A stretch of 64,000 nucleotides of DNA from G963662905 sp963676725 (GCA_963676725.1 OY781463.1:3534001-3598000), one strand, 5' to 3'; positions 53,197-61,439 are shown, numbered from the stretch's first letter. A program made the numbers and translations. The notes: generated by a model from the sequence alone, not told the origin.

Positions 53197-53204
53197 CAAA
53201 TCTA
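53197..53204 (-). promoter_or_regulatory. Predicted promoter of the kinase-cheR-cheB operon
   Basis: On the minus strand this reads TAGATTTG, an exact TAnnTTTG match, 23 bp before the first kinase's ATG at 53173. No good -33 element is visible. Confidence 0.4.
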
Positions 53205-53311
53205 ACCATCGAAGATAGAAAAAATTCTTTACCCAAGCATTATATATTATTTAGATATCAAGGGACAGAACAGAACTTTGTCAAATTTTATCAATAAAGA
53301 CAAAGCATTTC

Positions 53312-53587
53312 TTAGCTCTCAATACGTCCAATATTTATATCAAGTTTCTTATTCCCACCTGAGTCTGAAACTGATTCTTCAGCCATAATGTTTAACTCTG
53401 AAACAAATAGGTCTATATCTTCAGCACTAAATTTTTTTTCTTTTGCAGCCTCTTCAAGGGTTCCCCAAATTGGCTCGCCACAGCGCAAACAACGAATTCC
53501 CTTTTTCGCCAGATAATCAATTGCAAAAGAATAATCGTCTACCAAATCTTCAATGCTGATGGTCTTTGTAATGGGTGTCTTTTCCAT
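53312..53587 (-). CDS. DUF1858-domain protein
   Basis: This 91-residue protein carries the DUF1858 core: DLVDDYSFAIDYLAKKGIRC, LRCGEPIWGTLEEAAKEK and a helix DIDLFVSELN. The CLRCGEPIWGT motif with two Cys is characteristic. The frame is open to 53650, but I start at ATG 53587 (MEKTPITKTISIEDLV), which fits the domain boundary. The function of the family is not established; it is often seen near redox or hybrid-cluster proteins. Here it is divergent from the Fe-S oxidoreductase pair. Confidence 0.88.
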   Translation of the reverse strand: MEKTPITKTISIEDLVDDYSFAIDYLAKKGIRCLRCGEPIWGTLEEAAKEKKFSAEDIDLFVSELNIMAEESVSDSGGNKKLDINIGRIES

Positions 53588-53888
53588 AGTCGCTTTTTTT
53601 ATGAAACAATTCAGCGAACAAAAAGTTTGAAAGAATAAAAGATAGTACACTTCAAATATCTTGTTTCGCGGAAGTTAATGATGCAGGCATTAAAGTGAAT
53701 AAGCTTACCATCGAATAGTTAAATAACTTCTTAAAAATCATCCGTATGCACCGTAAAAAGAGTACGCTAATCATTTTATTTTTGTCTGACCTCTTATAAA
53801 ACAAATTTTTTTACTAATATTGTATGTAGTTTCCTACATATATAGCATCACTCAGAATAATTTATGCAATCATTCAATTAGCACGCCC
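53588..53888. other. Intergenic region between DUF1858 and the Fe-S pair
   Basis: About 300 bp between divergent genes. It contains a predicted plus-strand promoter element (53777-53784). The frame of the Fe-S protein is open back to a TTG at 53820, but the encoded stretch is not conserved-looking. No operator dyad or further gene was recognised. Confidence 0.4.
53777..53784 (+). promoter_or_regulatory. Predicted promoter of the Fe-S oxidoreductase pair
   Basis: TATTTTTG, an exact TAnnTTTG match. A transcript starting near 53790 would have a leader of about 100 nt to the ATG at 53889. Confidence 0.35.
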
Positions 53889-55199
53889 ATGAAACAACTT
53901 ATCTTTGCTCTTGTCCTTGTGCTTACACTCGGCATATTTTCCTATAGTATGCTGCGACTTTATCGCTTGTTTAAACTCACAAAAGGTTTTCCTGTTGGTC
54001 AATACGGAAAGCGCCTGAACATCATGCTAAAAGTTGCCATTGGCCAGACAAAAATTCTGCGTTATCCATATACCGGCCTAGCACATGCATTGGTTTTCTG
54101 GGGTTTTATGGTCATCACTTTTGGAAGCTTGGAGATGGTGTTTGACGGCCTCATTAATTCCGAAAGGGCTTTCTCCGGCTTAGGCGTGTTTTACGATATT
54201 CTTATTGCTTCCGGTGATGTATTTGGCCTTATTGTTTTTGTGGGCATCATAATATTTTTATTAAGGCGTTTGTTTTTCCATCCGAAACGTTTCGAAGGCA
54301 TCGAGATGAAAGCACTCTCCCATTATGATGCAAATATTGCTTTGAGCATTATTCTTTTATTGATGGTAAGCCTATTGGGAATGAACACATTTTACTATCT
54401 TGAGCATAGCACGAGAGAAGGAATTTATCCTGTAAGCATGCATTTGGCTCATATTTTTCAAGGGATGGATGCCGGGCAAATACATTTTTGGCATGAAATA
54501 AACTGGTGGACGCATATTCTACTGATTTTCCTTTTTGCCAATATCCTTCCATACAGCAAGCATTTTCATGTATTTACGAGTATTCCCAATGTATATCTCA
54601 GTAGGCTTGAACCATTGGGACAACTCAATAATATGCCCGAGATTACCAAAGAAGTAAAAATGATGCTGGAGGAAAGCACAGAAGAGGAATTAGACGAATC
54701 AGAACCGGGTCGTTTTGGCGTTTCCGATATTGAGGACATTACATGGAAAAACTATCTGGACTCCTTAGCCTGCACACAATGTGGGCGTTGTACTGCTGCA
54801 TGCCCTGCCAATATTACCGGAAAAAGGCTATCTCCACGAAAAATCATTATGAATGTGCGCCAACGAATGAAAGAAAAAGGGCCAAGGCTCATTAAAGGAG
54901 GCGCTTCTTATTCTGATCAACTCTCTTTGATCTCAGAAAACTATATCCATGAAGAAGAATTATGGGCATGTACAACCTGCAATGCTTGTGCACAGGAATG
55001 CCCCGTGAACATCAATCACCCTTCCTTAATTATTGATATGCGGCGCTATTTAAGCATGGAGCAAGGAAACGCCCCAACCGGAATTAATGCCATGAATACA
55101 AATATTCAAAACAATGGTGCACCCTGGCAGTATCCTCCGGAGGATCGCCTGAAATGGACAGAGGAACTAACTATGAACCTATTAAGTGATAAAAAATGA
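53889..55199 (+). CDS. Membrane-anchored HdrC-like Fe-S oxidoreductase
   Basis: This protein of about 436 residues joins an N-terminal membrane part with five or six helices, resembling the cytochrome b-like subunit of nitrate or heterodisulfide reductases, to a ferredoxin-type domain. Two [4Fe-4S] motifs are CTQCGRCTAACPANITGKRL and CTTCNACAQECPVNINHPS (about residues 297-316 and 363-381). Several His residues in the helices could bind haem. It probably carries electrons between the quinone pool and a soluble partner. I start at ATG 53889 (MKQLIFALVLVLTLGIFSYS) because it opens on the first helix; an upstream TTG at 53820 would add 23 unlikely residues. Its stop overlaps the next gene by 4 bp. 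Confidence 0.88.
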   Translation: MKQLIFALVLVLTLGIFSYSMLRLYRLFKLTKGFPVGQYGKRLNIMLKVAIGQTKILRYPYTGLAHALVFWGFMVITFGSLEMVFDGLINSERAFSGLGVFYDILIASGDVFGLIVFVGIIIFLLRRLFFHPKRFEGIEMKALSHYDANIALSIILLLMVSLLGMNTFYYLEHSTREGIYPVSMHLAHIFQGMDAGQIHFWHEINWWTHILLIFLFANILPYSKHFHVFTSIPNVYLSRLEPLGQLNNMPEITKEVKMMLEESTEEELDESEPGRFGVSDIEDITWKNYLDSLACTQCGRCTAACPANITGKRLSPRKIIMNVRQRMKEKGPRLIKGGASYSDQLSLISENYIHEEELWACTTCNACAQECPVNINHPSLIIDMRRYLSMEQGNAPTGINAMNTNIQNNGAPWQYPPEDRLKWTEELTMNLLSDKK

Positions 55200-55993
55200 G
55201 CGAAACGACAAAAATAAAAATTCCAATCATGGCTGATGTTTTCGCTGAAGGCAAAAAACCGGAATACCTCTTTTGGGTTGGCTGCGCCGGAGCCTTCGAC
55301 GATCGGTATAAAAAAGTTACACGGGCTTTTGCAAAAATTCTGACTTATCTCAACATTGATTTTGCCTGTTTGGGTGCCGAAGAAAGTTGTACAGGCGATC
55401 CGGCAAAAAGGGCCGGCGACGAAATGACTTTCCAAATGCAGGCGCTCACCAATATCGAAACACTCAACGCCTATGAAGTGCGAAAAATAATTACTATTTG
55501 CCCGCATTGTTTTAATATATTTAAAAATGAATACCCTTCATTAGGAGGCAATTATGAAGTAATTCATCATACCCAATTCTTAAATACCCTTATAAAAAAT
55601 GGTCAGCTGAAGGTCAATGGAAACATTTTCAATAACCGCCGAATCGTATTTCATGACCCTTGCTATCTCGGACGTGGTAATGGTGAATATGATGCACCAA
55701 GGGAAATCATCGATGAAGTAAATGCTTTACGTACCGAAATGACACGGAATAAAAGCAATGCTTTATGCTGTGGAGCCGGTGGTGCCCAGATGTTTAAAGA
55801 AGCAGAAAAAGGAGACAAGGAAATATATATTGAGCGTACAGAAGAAGCGCTTCAATGCAATCCTGATATTATTGCAACGGCCTGCCCCTTTTGCATGACT
55901 ATGATAAGCGATGGCCTGAAAATCAAGGAGAAAGAAGAACAAATCCAAAATTTGGATCTCGCGGAGATTATCGCTGAAGACCTGAATCTTTAG
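55196..55993 (+). CDS. HdrB-like CCG-domain Fe-S protein
   Basis: This 265-residue protein has the two CCG (cysteine-rich) domains of HdrB-like subunits, which bind Fe-S clusters of unusual type and often handle disulfides. Motifs are VGCAGAFDDRYK, CTGDPAKRAGDE, ITICPHCFNIFKNEYP, VFHDPCYLGRGNGEYD and NALCCGAGGAQMFKE (about residues 190-204), with a closing TACPFCMTMI. The start overlaps the HdrC-like gene by 4 bp (ATGA), a sign of coupled translation. The catalytic partner and physiological substrate are unknown; no HdrA, Etf or dehydrogenase gene lies beside the pair. Confidence 0.9.
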   Translation: MSETTKIKIPIMADVFAEGKKPEYLFWVGCAGAFDDRYKKVTRAFAKILTYLNIDFACLGAEESCTGDPAKRAGDEMTFQMQALTNIETLNAYEVRKIITICPHCFNIFKNEYPSLGGNYEVIHHTQFLNTLIKNGQLKVNGNIFNNRRIVFHDPCYLGRGNGEYDAPREIIDEVNALRTEMTRNKSNALCCGAGGAQMFKEAEKGDKEIYIERTEEALQCNPDIIATACPFCMTMISDGLKIKEKEEQIQNLDLAEIIAEDLNL

Positions 55994-56093
55994 ACGAGGG
56001 AAAAGCAGGGAATCTATTTTAAAAACCGCATCAAAACATTAATAATCTCTGTAGGTTAAGCAGGAAGACATCGTACAAAGTGGACGAGCTATT

Positions 56094-56930
56094 TTAATCG
56101 GCTGTTTCGCTCTCTTTTCGCCGTTTCGCTACCCGCTCGGCAATGCCGATACTAATTTCATAAAGTAAGTAAAGCGGCAAAGCAACTAATATCTGGGAAA
56201 ACACATCCGGCGGCGTGATTATCGCCGCCAATGCAAGTATGACCACAATCATCACTCGTCGGTTTTTCCTTAAAAATCCCGGCGTAATGATGCCGGCCCG
56301 CGCCAAAAAAAGCACCAAAACAGGCAGTTCAAAAACCAATCCTACCGACAAAGTAACCGACAAAACTGTACTGATATAAGAACTCAGCGAGATTTGGTTC
56401 ATTACTTCTTCACTTACGACATAAGTCCCTAAAAAATTGACTGTTAAAGGAACAATAATAAAATAACTAAATAAAACGCCGAGATAAAACAAGAAAGAAA
56501 CCACGAAAACTGCACCGGAGGAACGTTTTTGCTCTACAGGATCTAAGGCAGGCTTAACAAAACGCCATATTTCAAAAACAACATAAGGCATGGCAAATAC
56601 AATTCCCGCGATTAAAGAAATATACAGATGGGTCATAAATTGCCCCGACATACTAATATTAATGATGTTTAGTGAAAAGTTAGAAATGCACAAAGCCTTG
56701 ATATTCAATAATTCAGAAATAGAGCATAAAATACGGTTTGTGATAAAGGTGTCATTTTTTGGAGCCAGGATCAAATTATTGAAAATAAAATCCTTATTAA
56801 AAAAAGCAACAATGGCTACAAGAATAACCGCAATGGCAGCCCGCATCAAATGCCAGCGCAATTCCTCCAAATGTTCCCAAAAGGTCATTTCATCGCCGAG
56901 ATTTTGTCTTTTTTTTGCGTCAGTGGCCAT
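56094..56930 (-). CDS. tatC: Sec-independent protein translocase TatC
   Basis: TatC is the receptor subunit of the twin-arginine translocase and recognises RR signal peptides of folded proteins. The 278-residue protein has six helices and the family motifs MTFWEHLEELRWHLMRA at the N-terminus (with the conserved Glu residues), FVKPALDPVEQKRS and FELPVLVLFLARAGIITP followed by LRKNRR and ITPPDVFSQ. It has an extra loop near residues 62-90 (ILCSISELLNIKAL), common in Bacteroidota. TatA is not in the window. It lies 36 bp after queA. Confidence 0.96.
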   Translation of the reverse strand: MATDAKKRQNLGDEMTFWEHLEELRWHLMRAAIAVILVAIVAFFNKDFIFNNLILAPKNDTFITNRILCSISELLNIKALCISNFSLNIINISMSGQFMTHLYISLIAGIVFAMPYVVFEIWRFVKPALDPVEQKRSSGAVFVVSFLFYLGVLFSYFIIVPLTVNFLGTYVVSEEVMNQISLSSYISTVLSVTLSVGLVFELPVLVLFLARAGIITPGFLRKNRRVMIVVILALAAIITPPDVFSQILVALPLYLLYEISIGIAERVAKRRKESETAD

Positions 56931-56934
56931 TGCA

Positions 56935-56942
56935 CAAAGTTA
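56935..56942 (-). promoter_or_regulatory. Possible tatC promoter
   Basis: On the minus strand this reads TAACTTTG, an exact TAnnTTTG match, ending only 4 bp before the tatC ATG. If used, the transcript would be leaderless or nearly so. Confidence 0.35.
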
Positions 56943-56966
56943 TGAAAATCAAAATTAATAAATCTA

Positions 56967-58178
56967 CTACATCCTACCATTAAAAAAAAGGCAGCTATCC
57001 CCATAGCTTAAAAACCTGAAATCTTCATTCAGCGCAAAATCATAAGCCTTCCGCCAATCATTGCCAATTAAAGCAGAAACCAATAAAAGGAGAGTGCTTT
57101 TTGGCTGATGAAAATTGGTAATCAATGCATGGGCAAAATGAAATATATAGCCCGGCACAATCATAAGCCTAGTATAACCACTCAGGGCATCCAAATTATG
57201 TTTCTCCATAAAAGCAAGCACTTCCTCCAAAGCTTCCTGAGCACTCAAATTTTTATGGCTTTCGTATGGCTCCCACTGATTTACCTGAAAGGGATAGCAA
57301 ACCTCCTTTTTTTCAGCGAGTTGCACTGCAAACCAATACAAACTTTCGAGCGAACGCACGCTTGTGGTTCCTACAGGGATAATTTTTTTCTCCTTTCGCA
57401 GGGATTGTATGAGTTGTTTTGGGATCGTTATTTGCTCATTATGCATTTCGTGTTGCCCAATATGCTTCGCACTAACCGGCTTAAAAGTTCCAGCTCCAAC
57501 ATGGAGTGTTAATCTGTAATCCCTTATTCCTTTGGCCTTTAAAGCATCGAATATTGCCGGTGTAAAATGAAGACCTGCTGTGGGAGCAGCGACAGAACCC
57601 TCTTCGCGCGCATAAACAGTTTGATATGTAAATCGATCTGTTTCTATGGCTTTTCTTTCAATATAGGGCGGCAACGGAACCAACCCACAGCGCTCAACCA
57701 CTTCCGAAAAACTAAGTTCTGGCGGCGTCCAATCAAATTCAACGAGCCAGGCATTGCCTTCTTGTTGTCCTTTTCTGGCATTTAGAAGTGCGCCATTTCC
57801 GAGATCCAATGTCAAGACTGAATTTTTCCATTTTTTTGCATTGCCCACAAAACACTTCCATTGCACCGGAGCTTTTTGTGCAAAAGCCAGTTGCATATCG
57901 CGATGTTCCATAACAGGCTCCAATAAAAAGACTTCAATGCGGGCTCCTGTTTCTTTAAAGAACTCCAATCGAGCCTGAAAAACCCGGGTTTCATTAAAAA
58001 CAAGGGCACAATCAGCATCGAGAAATTGAGGCAATTCCTTAAAATGTTTTTTCCTCAATTGCTCAGTTTTATATAAAAGCAGCAAAGAATCATCGCGTTG
58101 TTCTTTCGGATAAAAAGCAATACGATGCTGTGGCAAAGGATAATCAAAATCCTGTATTTTAATCTCTTTTACGTTCAT
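56967..58178 (-). CDS. queA: S-adenosylmethionine:tRNA ribosyltransferase-isomerase-like protein
   Basis: QueA transfers and isomerises the ribosyl part of SAM onto 7-aminomethyl-7-deazaguanine in tRNA, giving epoxyqueuosine. Family motifs: FDYPLPQHRIAFYP near the N-terminus, DDSLLLL, VFNETRVFQARL, GLVPLPPYIERKA (about residues 190-202), EEGSVAAPTAGLHFTP, LHVGAGTFKPVSA, IIPVGTTSVRSLESL and FHQPKSTLLLLVSALIG. At 403 residues it is longer than the usual 340-360; Bacteroidota often carry such a longer form, sometimes as a second copy. Whether this one is the true QueA is therefore not fully sure. It overlaps pssA by 4 bp. Confidence 0.87.
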   Translation of the reverse strand: MNVKEIKIQDFDYPLPQHRIAFYPKEQRDDSLLLLYKTEQLRKKHFKELPQFLDADCALVFNETRVFQARLEFFKETGARIEVFLLEPVMEHRDMQLAFAQKAPVQWKCFVGNAKKWKNSVLTLDLGNGALLNARKGQQEGNAWLVEFDWTPPELSFSEVVERCGLVPLPPYIERKAIETDRFTYQTVYAREEGSVAAPTAGLHFTPAIFDALKAKGIRDYRLTLHVGAGTFKPVSAKHIGQHEMHNEQITIPKQLIQSLRKEKKIIPVGTTSVRSLESLYWFAVQLAEKKEVCYPFQVNQWEPYESHKNLSAQEALEEVLAFMEKHNLDALSGYTRLMIVPGYIFHFAHALITNFHQPKSTLLLLVSALIGNDWRKAYDFALNEDFRFLSYGDSCLFFNGRM

Positions 58179-58888
58179 GAACGGGCAAACAAATTTTCAG
58201 TAAATGAAATCAATAAATAGGCAGCAATAACAAAGGGTATGCTTACCATATCAAGCACTAAAAAAAGGATAAGTGCCGTAATAATAAAGAAAAACCGATA
58301 TTGGTTATCTTTAAATCGAAGGTTGGAAAACTTGAGGCTAATGAGCTGAAAACGCCCTACAAGCATCAAAGACAGCACAATAGTACTTGCAATAATAAAA
58401 TATGGTTGGAGCATAAATAAGGCTAAAGCAAGATAATCGCCGCTGCGTGAAGCCAATTCAATAAGTGGGAAACCAACAAAAAATAAAGCATTTGCCGGCA
58501 CAGGCAATCCAATAAAATGATGTGAGGGAGCATTTGTCACATTAAAACGTGCCAATCGCAGAGCAGAAAAAGCAGGGATGGCCATCCCGAGAAATGCCAG
58601 CCATGAAAGCTGTTCCGGAAGGCTTTGACTCAGATAATAATAAACAATCATGCCGGGAGCAAGGCCAAAGCTAATTACATCTGCAAGGCTATCAAGCTCT
58701 TTCCCTATATCAGAATATGCAGATAAAGCCCTGGCAGCCAAACCATCAAAAAAATCGAAAACCGCACCCCAAATAATAAGCAGTGCTCCAATGGCAGGTT
58801 CGCCTTTTAAAATAAAAATAATCGCTATTGATCCGCACAGTAGATTGAGGATCGTAATAAAATTGGGTATTGATTTTTTAAGCCACAT
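58175..58888 (-). CDS. pssA: CDP-diacylglycerol--serine O-phosphatidyltransferase
   Basis: PssA makes phosphatidylserine from CDP-diacylglycerol and serine, the route to phosphatidylethanolamine. The protein has about seven helices and the CDP-alcohol phosphotransferase signature DGLAARALSAYSDIGKELDS followed by LADV, which keeps the DG-x2-AR-x8-G-x3-D-x3-D spacing. Upstream is PNFITILNLLCGSIAI, typical of PssA. I start at ATG 58888 (MWLKKSIPNF); an adjacent ATG at 58891 or one at 58912 are possible, but a promoter element at 58896-58903 lies inside the longer version. The end overlaps queA by 4 bp. Confidence 0.93.
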   Translation of the reverse strand: MWLKKSIPNFITILNLLCGSIAIIFILKGEPAIGALLIIWGAVFDFFDGLAARALSAYSDIGKELDSLADVISFGLAPGMIVYYYLSQSLPEQLSWLAFLGMAIPAFSALRLARFNVTNAPSHHFIGLPVPANALFFVGFPLIELASRSGDYLALALFMLQPYFIIASTIVLSLMLVGRFQLISLKFSNLRFKDNQYRFFFIITALILFLVLDMVSIPFVIAAYLLISFTENLFARS

Positions 58889-58895
58889 CATGCAG

Positions 58896-58903
58896 CAAAA
58901 GTA
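58896..58903 (-). promoter_or_regulatory. Predicted pssA promoter, very short leader
   Basis: On the minus strand this reads TACTTTTG, an exact TAnnTTTG match, ending 7 bp before the ATG at 58888. It argues against the upstream ATG at 58912. Confidence 0.4.
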
Positions 58904-58996
58904 AGAAAACATAGAATGCTAATCAGTATTATTGATGCCATTCGTTTGCTTTGAAGGATTAAAGTATTCACAATAAAACGCTAAATGGAAACCATC

Positions 58997-59068
58997 CTTG
59001 GCGACTTTGCGGCTTTACGAGGGAAAAAAATCTTTTTTTGTAAAAGACATCACGCTATGACACTAAGC
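58997..59068. repeat. Degenerate inverted repeat with A7/T7 centre
   Basis: Two arms made of degenerate 8-bp units (CTTGGCGA, CTTTGCGG, CTTTACGA on the left; imperfect reverse complements with ACGC and CTAAG on the right) flank a centre of AAAAAAATCTTTTTTT. It lies between the crp/fnr-type gene end and pssA. Units like CTTTGCG-N are, from memory, common in intergenic DNA of Bacteroidota. It might act as a terminator for the regulator gene. Confidence 0.4.
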
Positions 59069-59073
59069 CAAAA

Positions 59074-59772
59074 TTAACCAACTTCAGAGATTTTTCTCAG
59101 TTTGTCGTAATCGAGAATATCAATAGTTTTTCCGCTTACTTTAATAATTTTATCGTCTTTAAAATCTTTGATAATACGAATAACACTCTCTGTAGACATG
59201 CCTGTAAGCTCCGCTAAATCGCTACGAGATAGAGCCAGGTCGAAAGAAGGCGCTTTAAAAATCCTTTGGGAAAGACAGATGATAATATCGGCAAGTCGAC
59301 CGTGTAACTGCTTACGGGTCAAGCAAAAAAACCTGCTGTATGTTTGCACAGTATTTTCGTTCAGAATATTGATAATCTCCGTGGCAAAATTGGCATTACG
59401 CCTTAATAATTGCTTAAACACATTGATATCGATCAGGCTCACCCGTGAATCCAGATAGGTCATTGACGAATACAAAAAGGTATTATTTCCATCAAAAAGG
59501 GATGGCAGGCCAATTAACTGATTACTTGGAGCAATTTTTATAATGAGGTTTTTTGGCTTTCCTTCTAGATAAATTTTTGCCAAACCCTCCCGCAGATACA
59601 TAATATGCGATGCAAATGAGCCCTGCTTGCAAATAATTTCCCCCTTACGATAATTGATGTCGATCTGATTCTTTTTTACGATCTCCTTCTCCTCATCAGT
59701 AAGAGTATCGAAGCATGAAACTGCCGGAGTATTAACAGTACAATTATTTATTGAATAGTCACTTATAACCAT
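59074..59772 (-). CDS. Crp/Fnr-family transcriptional regulator
   Basis: This 232-residue regulator has an N-terminal cyclic-nucleotide-binding-type beta roll (about residues 25-140; KGEIICKQGSFASHIMYLRE and LIGLPSLF), a long dimer helix and a C-terminal winged helix (LSRSDLAELTGMSTESVIRI). The recognition helix keeps a Glu and an Arg (TESVIR) as in Crp and Fnr, which read TGA half-sites. Cys residues occur at positions 11, 20, 48, 149 and 165, but not in the Fnr cluster pattern, so oxygen sensing by a Fe-S cluster is doubtful. A fitting dyad lies 49 bp upstream of its start codon. It is divergent from the alginate-export-like gene. Confidence 0.92.
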   Translation of the reverse strand: MVISDYSINNCTVNTPAVSCFDTLTDEEKEIVKKNQIDINYRKGEIICKQGSFASHIMYLREGLAKIYLEGKPKNLIIKIAPSNQLIGLPSLFDGNNTFLYSSMTYLDSRVSLIDINVFKQLLRRNANFATEIINILNENTVQTYSRFFCLTRKQLHGRLADIIICLSQRIFKAPSFDLALSRSDLAELTGMSTESVIRIIKDFKDDKIIKVSGKTIDILDYDKLRKISEVG

Positions 59773-59791
59773 ATAAAGCAGTATTGGTTAA

Positions 59792-59799
59792 CAAATCTA
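59792..59799 (-). promoter_or_regulatory. Predicted promoter of the Crp/Fnr-type gene
   Basis: On the minus strand this reads TAGATTTG, an exact TAnnTTTG match, 19 bp before the ATG at 59772. The transcript would start near 59787. No -33 TTG is seen, which fits a promoter that needs an activator. Confidence 0.45.
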
Positions 59800-59820
59800 C
59801 AAAACAAATCAGTAAAAAAC

Positions 59821-59834
59821 ATGATTTATATCAT
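59821..59834. promoter_or_regulatory. Crp/Fnr-type operator
   Basis: ATGATTTATATCAT is a dyad of the form ATGAT-N4-ATCAT, with AAAC/GTTT extending both halves by further symmetric bases. It differs from the Fnr consensus TTGAT-N4-ATCAA only at the outer base of each half. Its centre (59827.5) is about 41 bp upstream of the predicted start of the Crp/Fnr gene transcript, the class II activator position. Confidence 0.55.
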
Positions 59835-60048
59835 AAACTTTTTCATTTTATTCTTCTTTATTATAAATCCAAATACGCAACAAACTTAACAAAGCTCGAG
59901 TATATAAGGCTTATTTTTAAGAATTGTTTAACAATAAGTCAAACAAAAATTTAAAAACGGCAAAGAATGAACAAAAACACCTAATTCTTTGTAGCTTTAA
60001 CCAATAATAAAAAAAGCGCTTAGTAGAATATTTAAAACCACTTAAACA

Positions 60049-61371
60049 ATGAAAAAAAATCTAAAAAAGCTATTCCTGATCGCATTGATCATGTTTGTAG
60101 GTAAATTCGCCTTCAGTCAATTCACAGTATCTGCCGAATTTCGCACAAGGGGGGAAGCGAACAAAGGCTATAAATTCCTTCCTGTTAGTGGTGATGATAT
60201 CGCATTTTACGTCAGCCAGAGGAGCCGTATCAATTTTGATTTCAAAAAAGATAATATTCAGGTTTATATGAGTTTGCAAGATGTACGCACTTGGGGTGGC
60301 GATGATCTGGCATCAAAAACAGGCGTATGGAGCAATACTGCCAGTACCGGAATTTATCAGGCTTGGGCAAAATGGATGTTCTCGGAAAGCAGCGCCCTAA
60401 AAATCGGACGACAAGAATGGAAATATGACGATCAACGTCTGTTAAGTTGGCGCGACTGGAACCAATATGGACTTACTTATGATGCCATAACATATATGTA
60501 TAAAAAAGATGGTTGGCGCTTCGATCTTGGCCTTTCGCTTAATAACTATGACGATAGACTCTTAGGTCCGGCACCAGGAGCAGGCTTTGGTTCCAACGAT
60601 TATATAGACGACGGCTTTCGTTTTAAAACGATAAATTTTCTCTACCTCAGCAAAAAGCTCAATGAAAAATCACATCTATCATTTATAGGCATTGCTTCCG
60701 GGAGAATGAAGCCGGGAGCCCCAGGAACGCTCTATATGATGGGAACCTTTGGCCCGCATCTCACTTATAAATCAGGAATGTTTGATGTTGTGGCAAATTT
60801 CTATTATCAAATGGGAAAAAATGCTACCGGAGTTGATAAAGCAGCATGGATGGGAAGCCTGAATATGGGCGTTAAAGCCGGAATGTTCCGCATTGGAGCA
60901 GGTGTTGATGCACTATCAGGAAACGATAATACAAATACAAACCGAGATAAAGACAATGCTTTTGACCTTCTTTATGGTGCACGCTTTAAGTATAATGGCT
61001 GGATGAATTATTTTCTGCTTGATAGCTGGCACCAAGGAACAGGCCTGCTCGATATTTATCCAAATATTACAGCAAATTTTAATAAGCGCAATATGCTTAC
61101 TGCTTATTTTCATGTATTTAGCATGATGGGAAAAGCTGTTAAGTCTGATGGCACCGAATTTGACAAAGGCTTCGGCCAGGAACTCGACCTGATGTATGTG
61201 TATAAGTATAACAAAGACATCAATGTGAAAGCCGGTTTCTGCATGATGATGCCTTCAGAAACAATGGAAAGCCTGCATTCTCCGAAACCGGGCGCAGGAA
61301 ACAGCGAAACACCTTTCTGGGGATTTTTGCAACTAACAATTAAACCCACACTTTTTTCTTCTGGGGAATAA
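60049..61371 (+). CDS. Alginate-export-like outer-membrane beta-barrel protein, copy 1
   Basis: This 440-residue protein has a signal peptide (MKKNLKKLFLIALIMFVGKF, cleavage near AFSQ) and an alternating strand pattern with Tyr, Trp and Phe typical of a large outer-membrane barrel. Motifs such as VSAEFRTRGEAN, YVSQRSRINFDF, YMSLQDVRTWGGDD, LKIGRQEWKYDDQRLLSWRDW and YDAITYMYKKDGW resemble the alginate_exp family, whose members pass sugars or other small solutes. It ends in a strand with FLQLTIKPTLF. A paralogue lies at 62486. It is divergent from the Crp/Fnr gene, 276 bp apart, and may be under its control, though the operator is about 220 bp from this start. Confidence 0.82.
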   Translation: MKKNLKKLFLIALIMFVGKFAFSQFTVSAEFRTRGEANKGYKFLPVSGDDIAFYVSQRSRINFDFKKDNIQVYMSLQDVRTWGGDDLASKTGVWSNTASTGIYQAWAKWMFSESSALKIGRQEWKYDDQRLLSWRDWNQYGLTYDAITYMYKKDGWRFDLGLSLNNYDDRLLGPAPGAGFGSNDYIDDGFRFKTINFLYLSKKLNEKSHLSFIGIASGRMKPGAPGTLYMMGTFGPHLTYKSGMFDVVANFYYQMGKNATGVDKAAWMGSLNMGVKAGMFRIGAGVDALSGNDNTNTNRDKDNAFDLLYGARFKYNGWMNYFLLDSWHQGTGLLDIYPNITANFNKRNMLTAYFHVFSMMGKAVKSDGTEFDKGFGQELDLMYVYKYNKDINVKAGFCMMMPSETMESLHSPKPGAGNSETPFWGFLQLTIKPTLFSSGE

Positions 61372-61388
61372 AAAGAACTTCAAATAAA

Positions 61389-61416
61389 AAAAACCTGCTT
61401 TCGGGCGGGTTTTTTT
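61389..61416 (+). terminator. Terminator after the first outer-membrane protein gene
   Basis: A stem of about ten bp with one G-T pair (AAAAACCTGC / GCGGGTTTTT), 6-nt loop and a T run. Confidence 0.75.
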
Positions 61417-61431
61417 GAACCCAAATGCAAA

Positions 61432-61439
61432 TAAATTTG
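61432..61439 (+). promoter_or_regulatory. Predicted promoter of the 61478 gene
   Basis: TAAATTTG, an exact TAnnTTTG match, 38 bp before the ATG at 61478. It lies inside a longer open frame starting at a TTG (61415), which overlaps the terminator and is therefore unlikely as the start. Confidence 0.5.

Noticed and set aside
53820..53888. TTG-initiated extension of the HdrC-like protein
   Set aside because: It adds 23 residues that do not resemble a signal or helix, while ATG 53889 opens directly on the first membrane helix.
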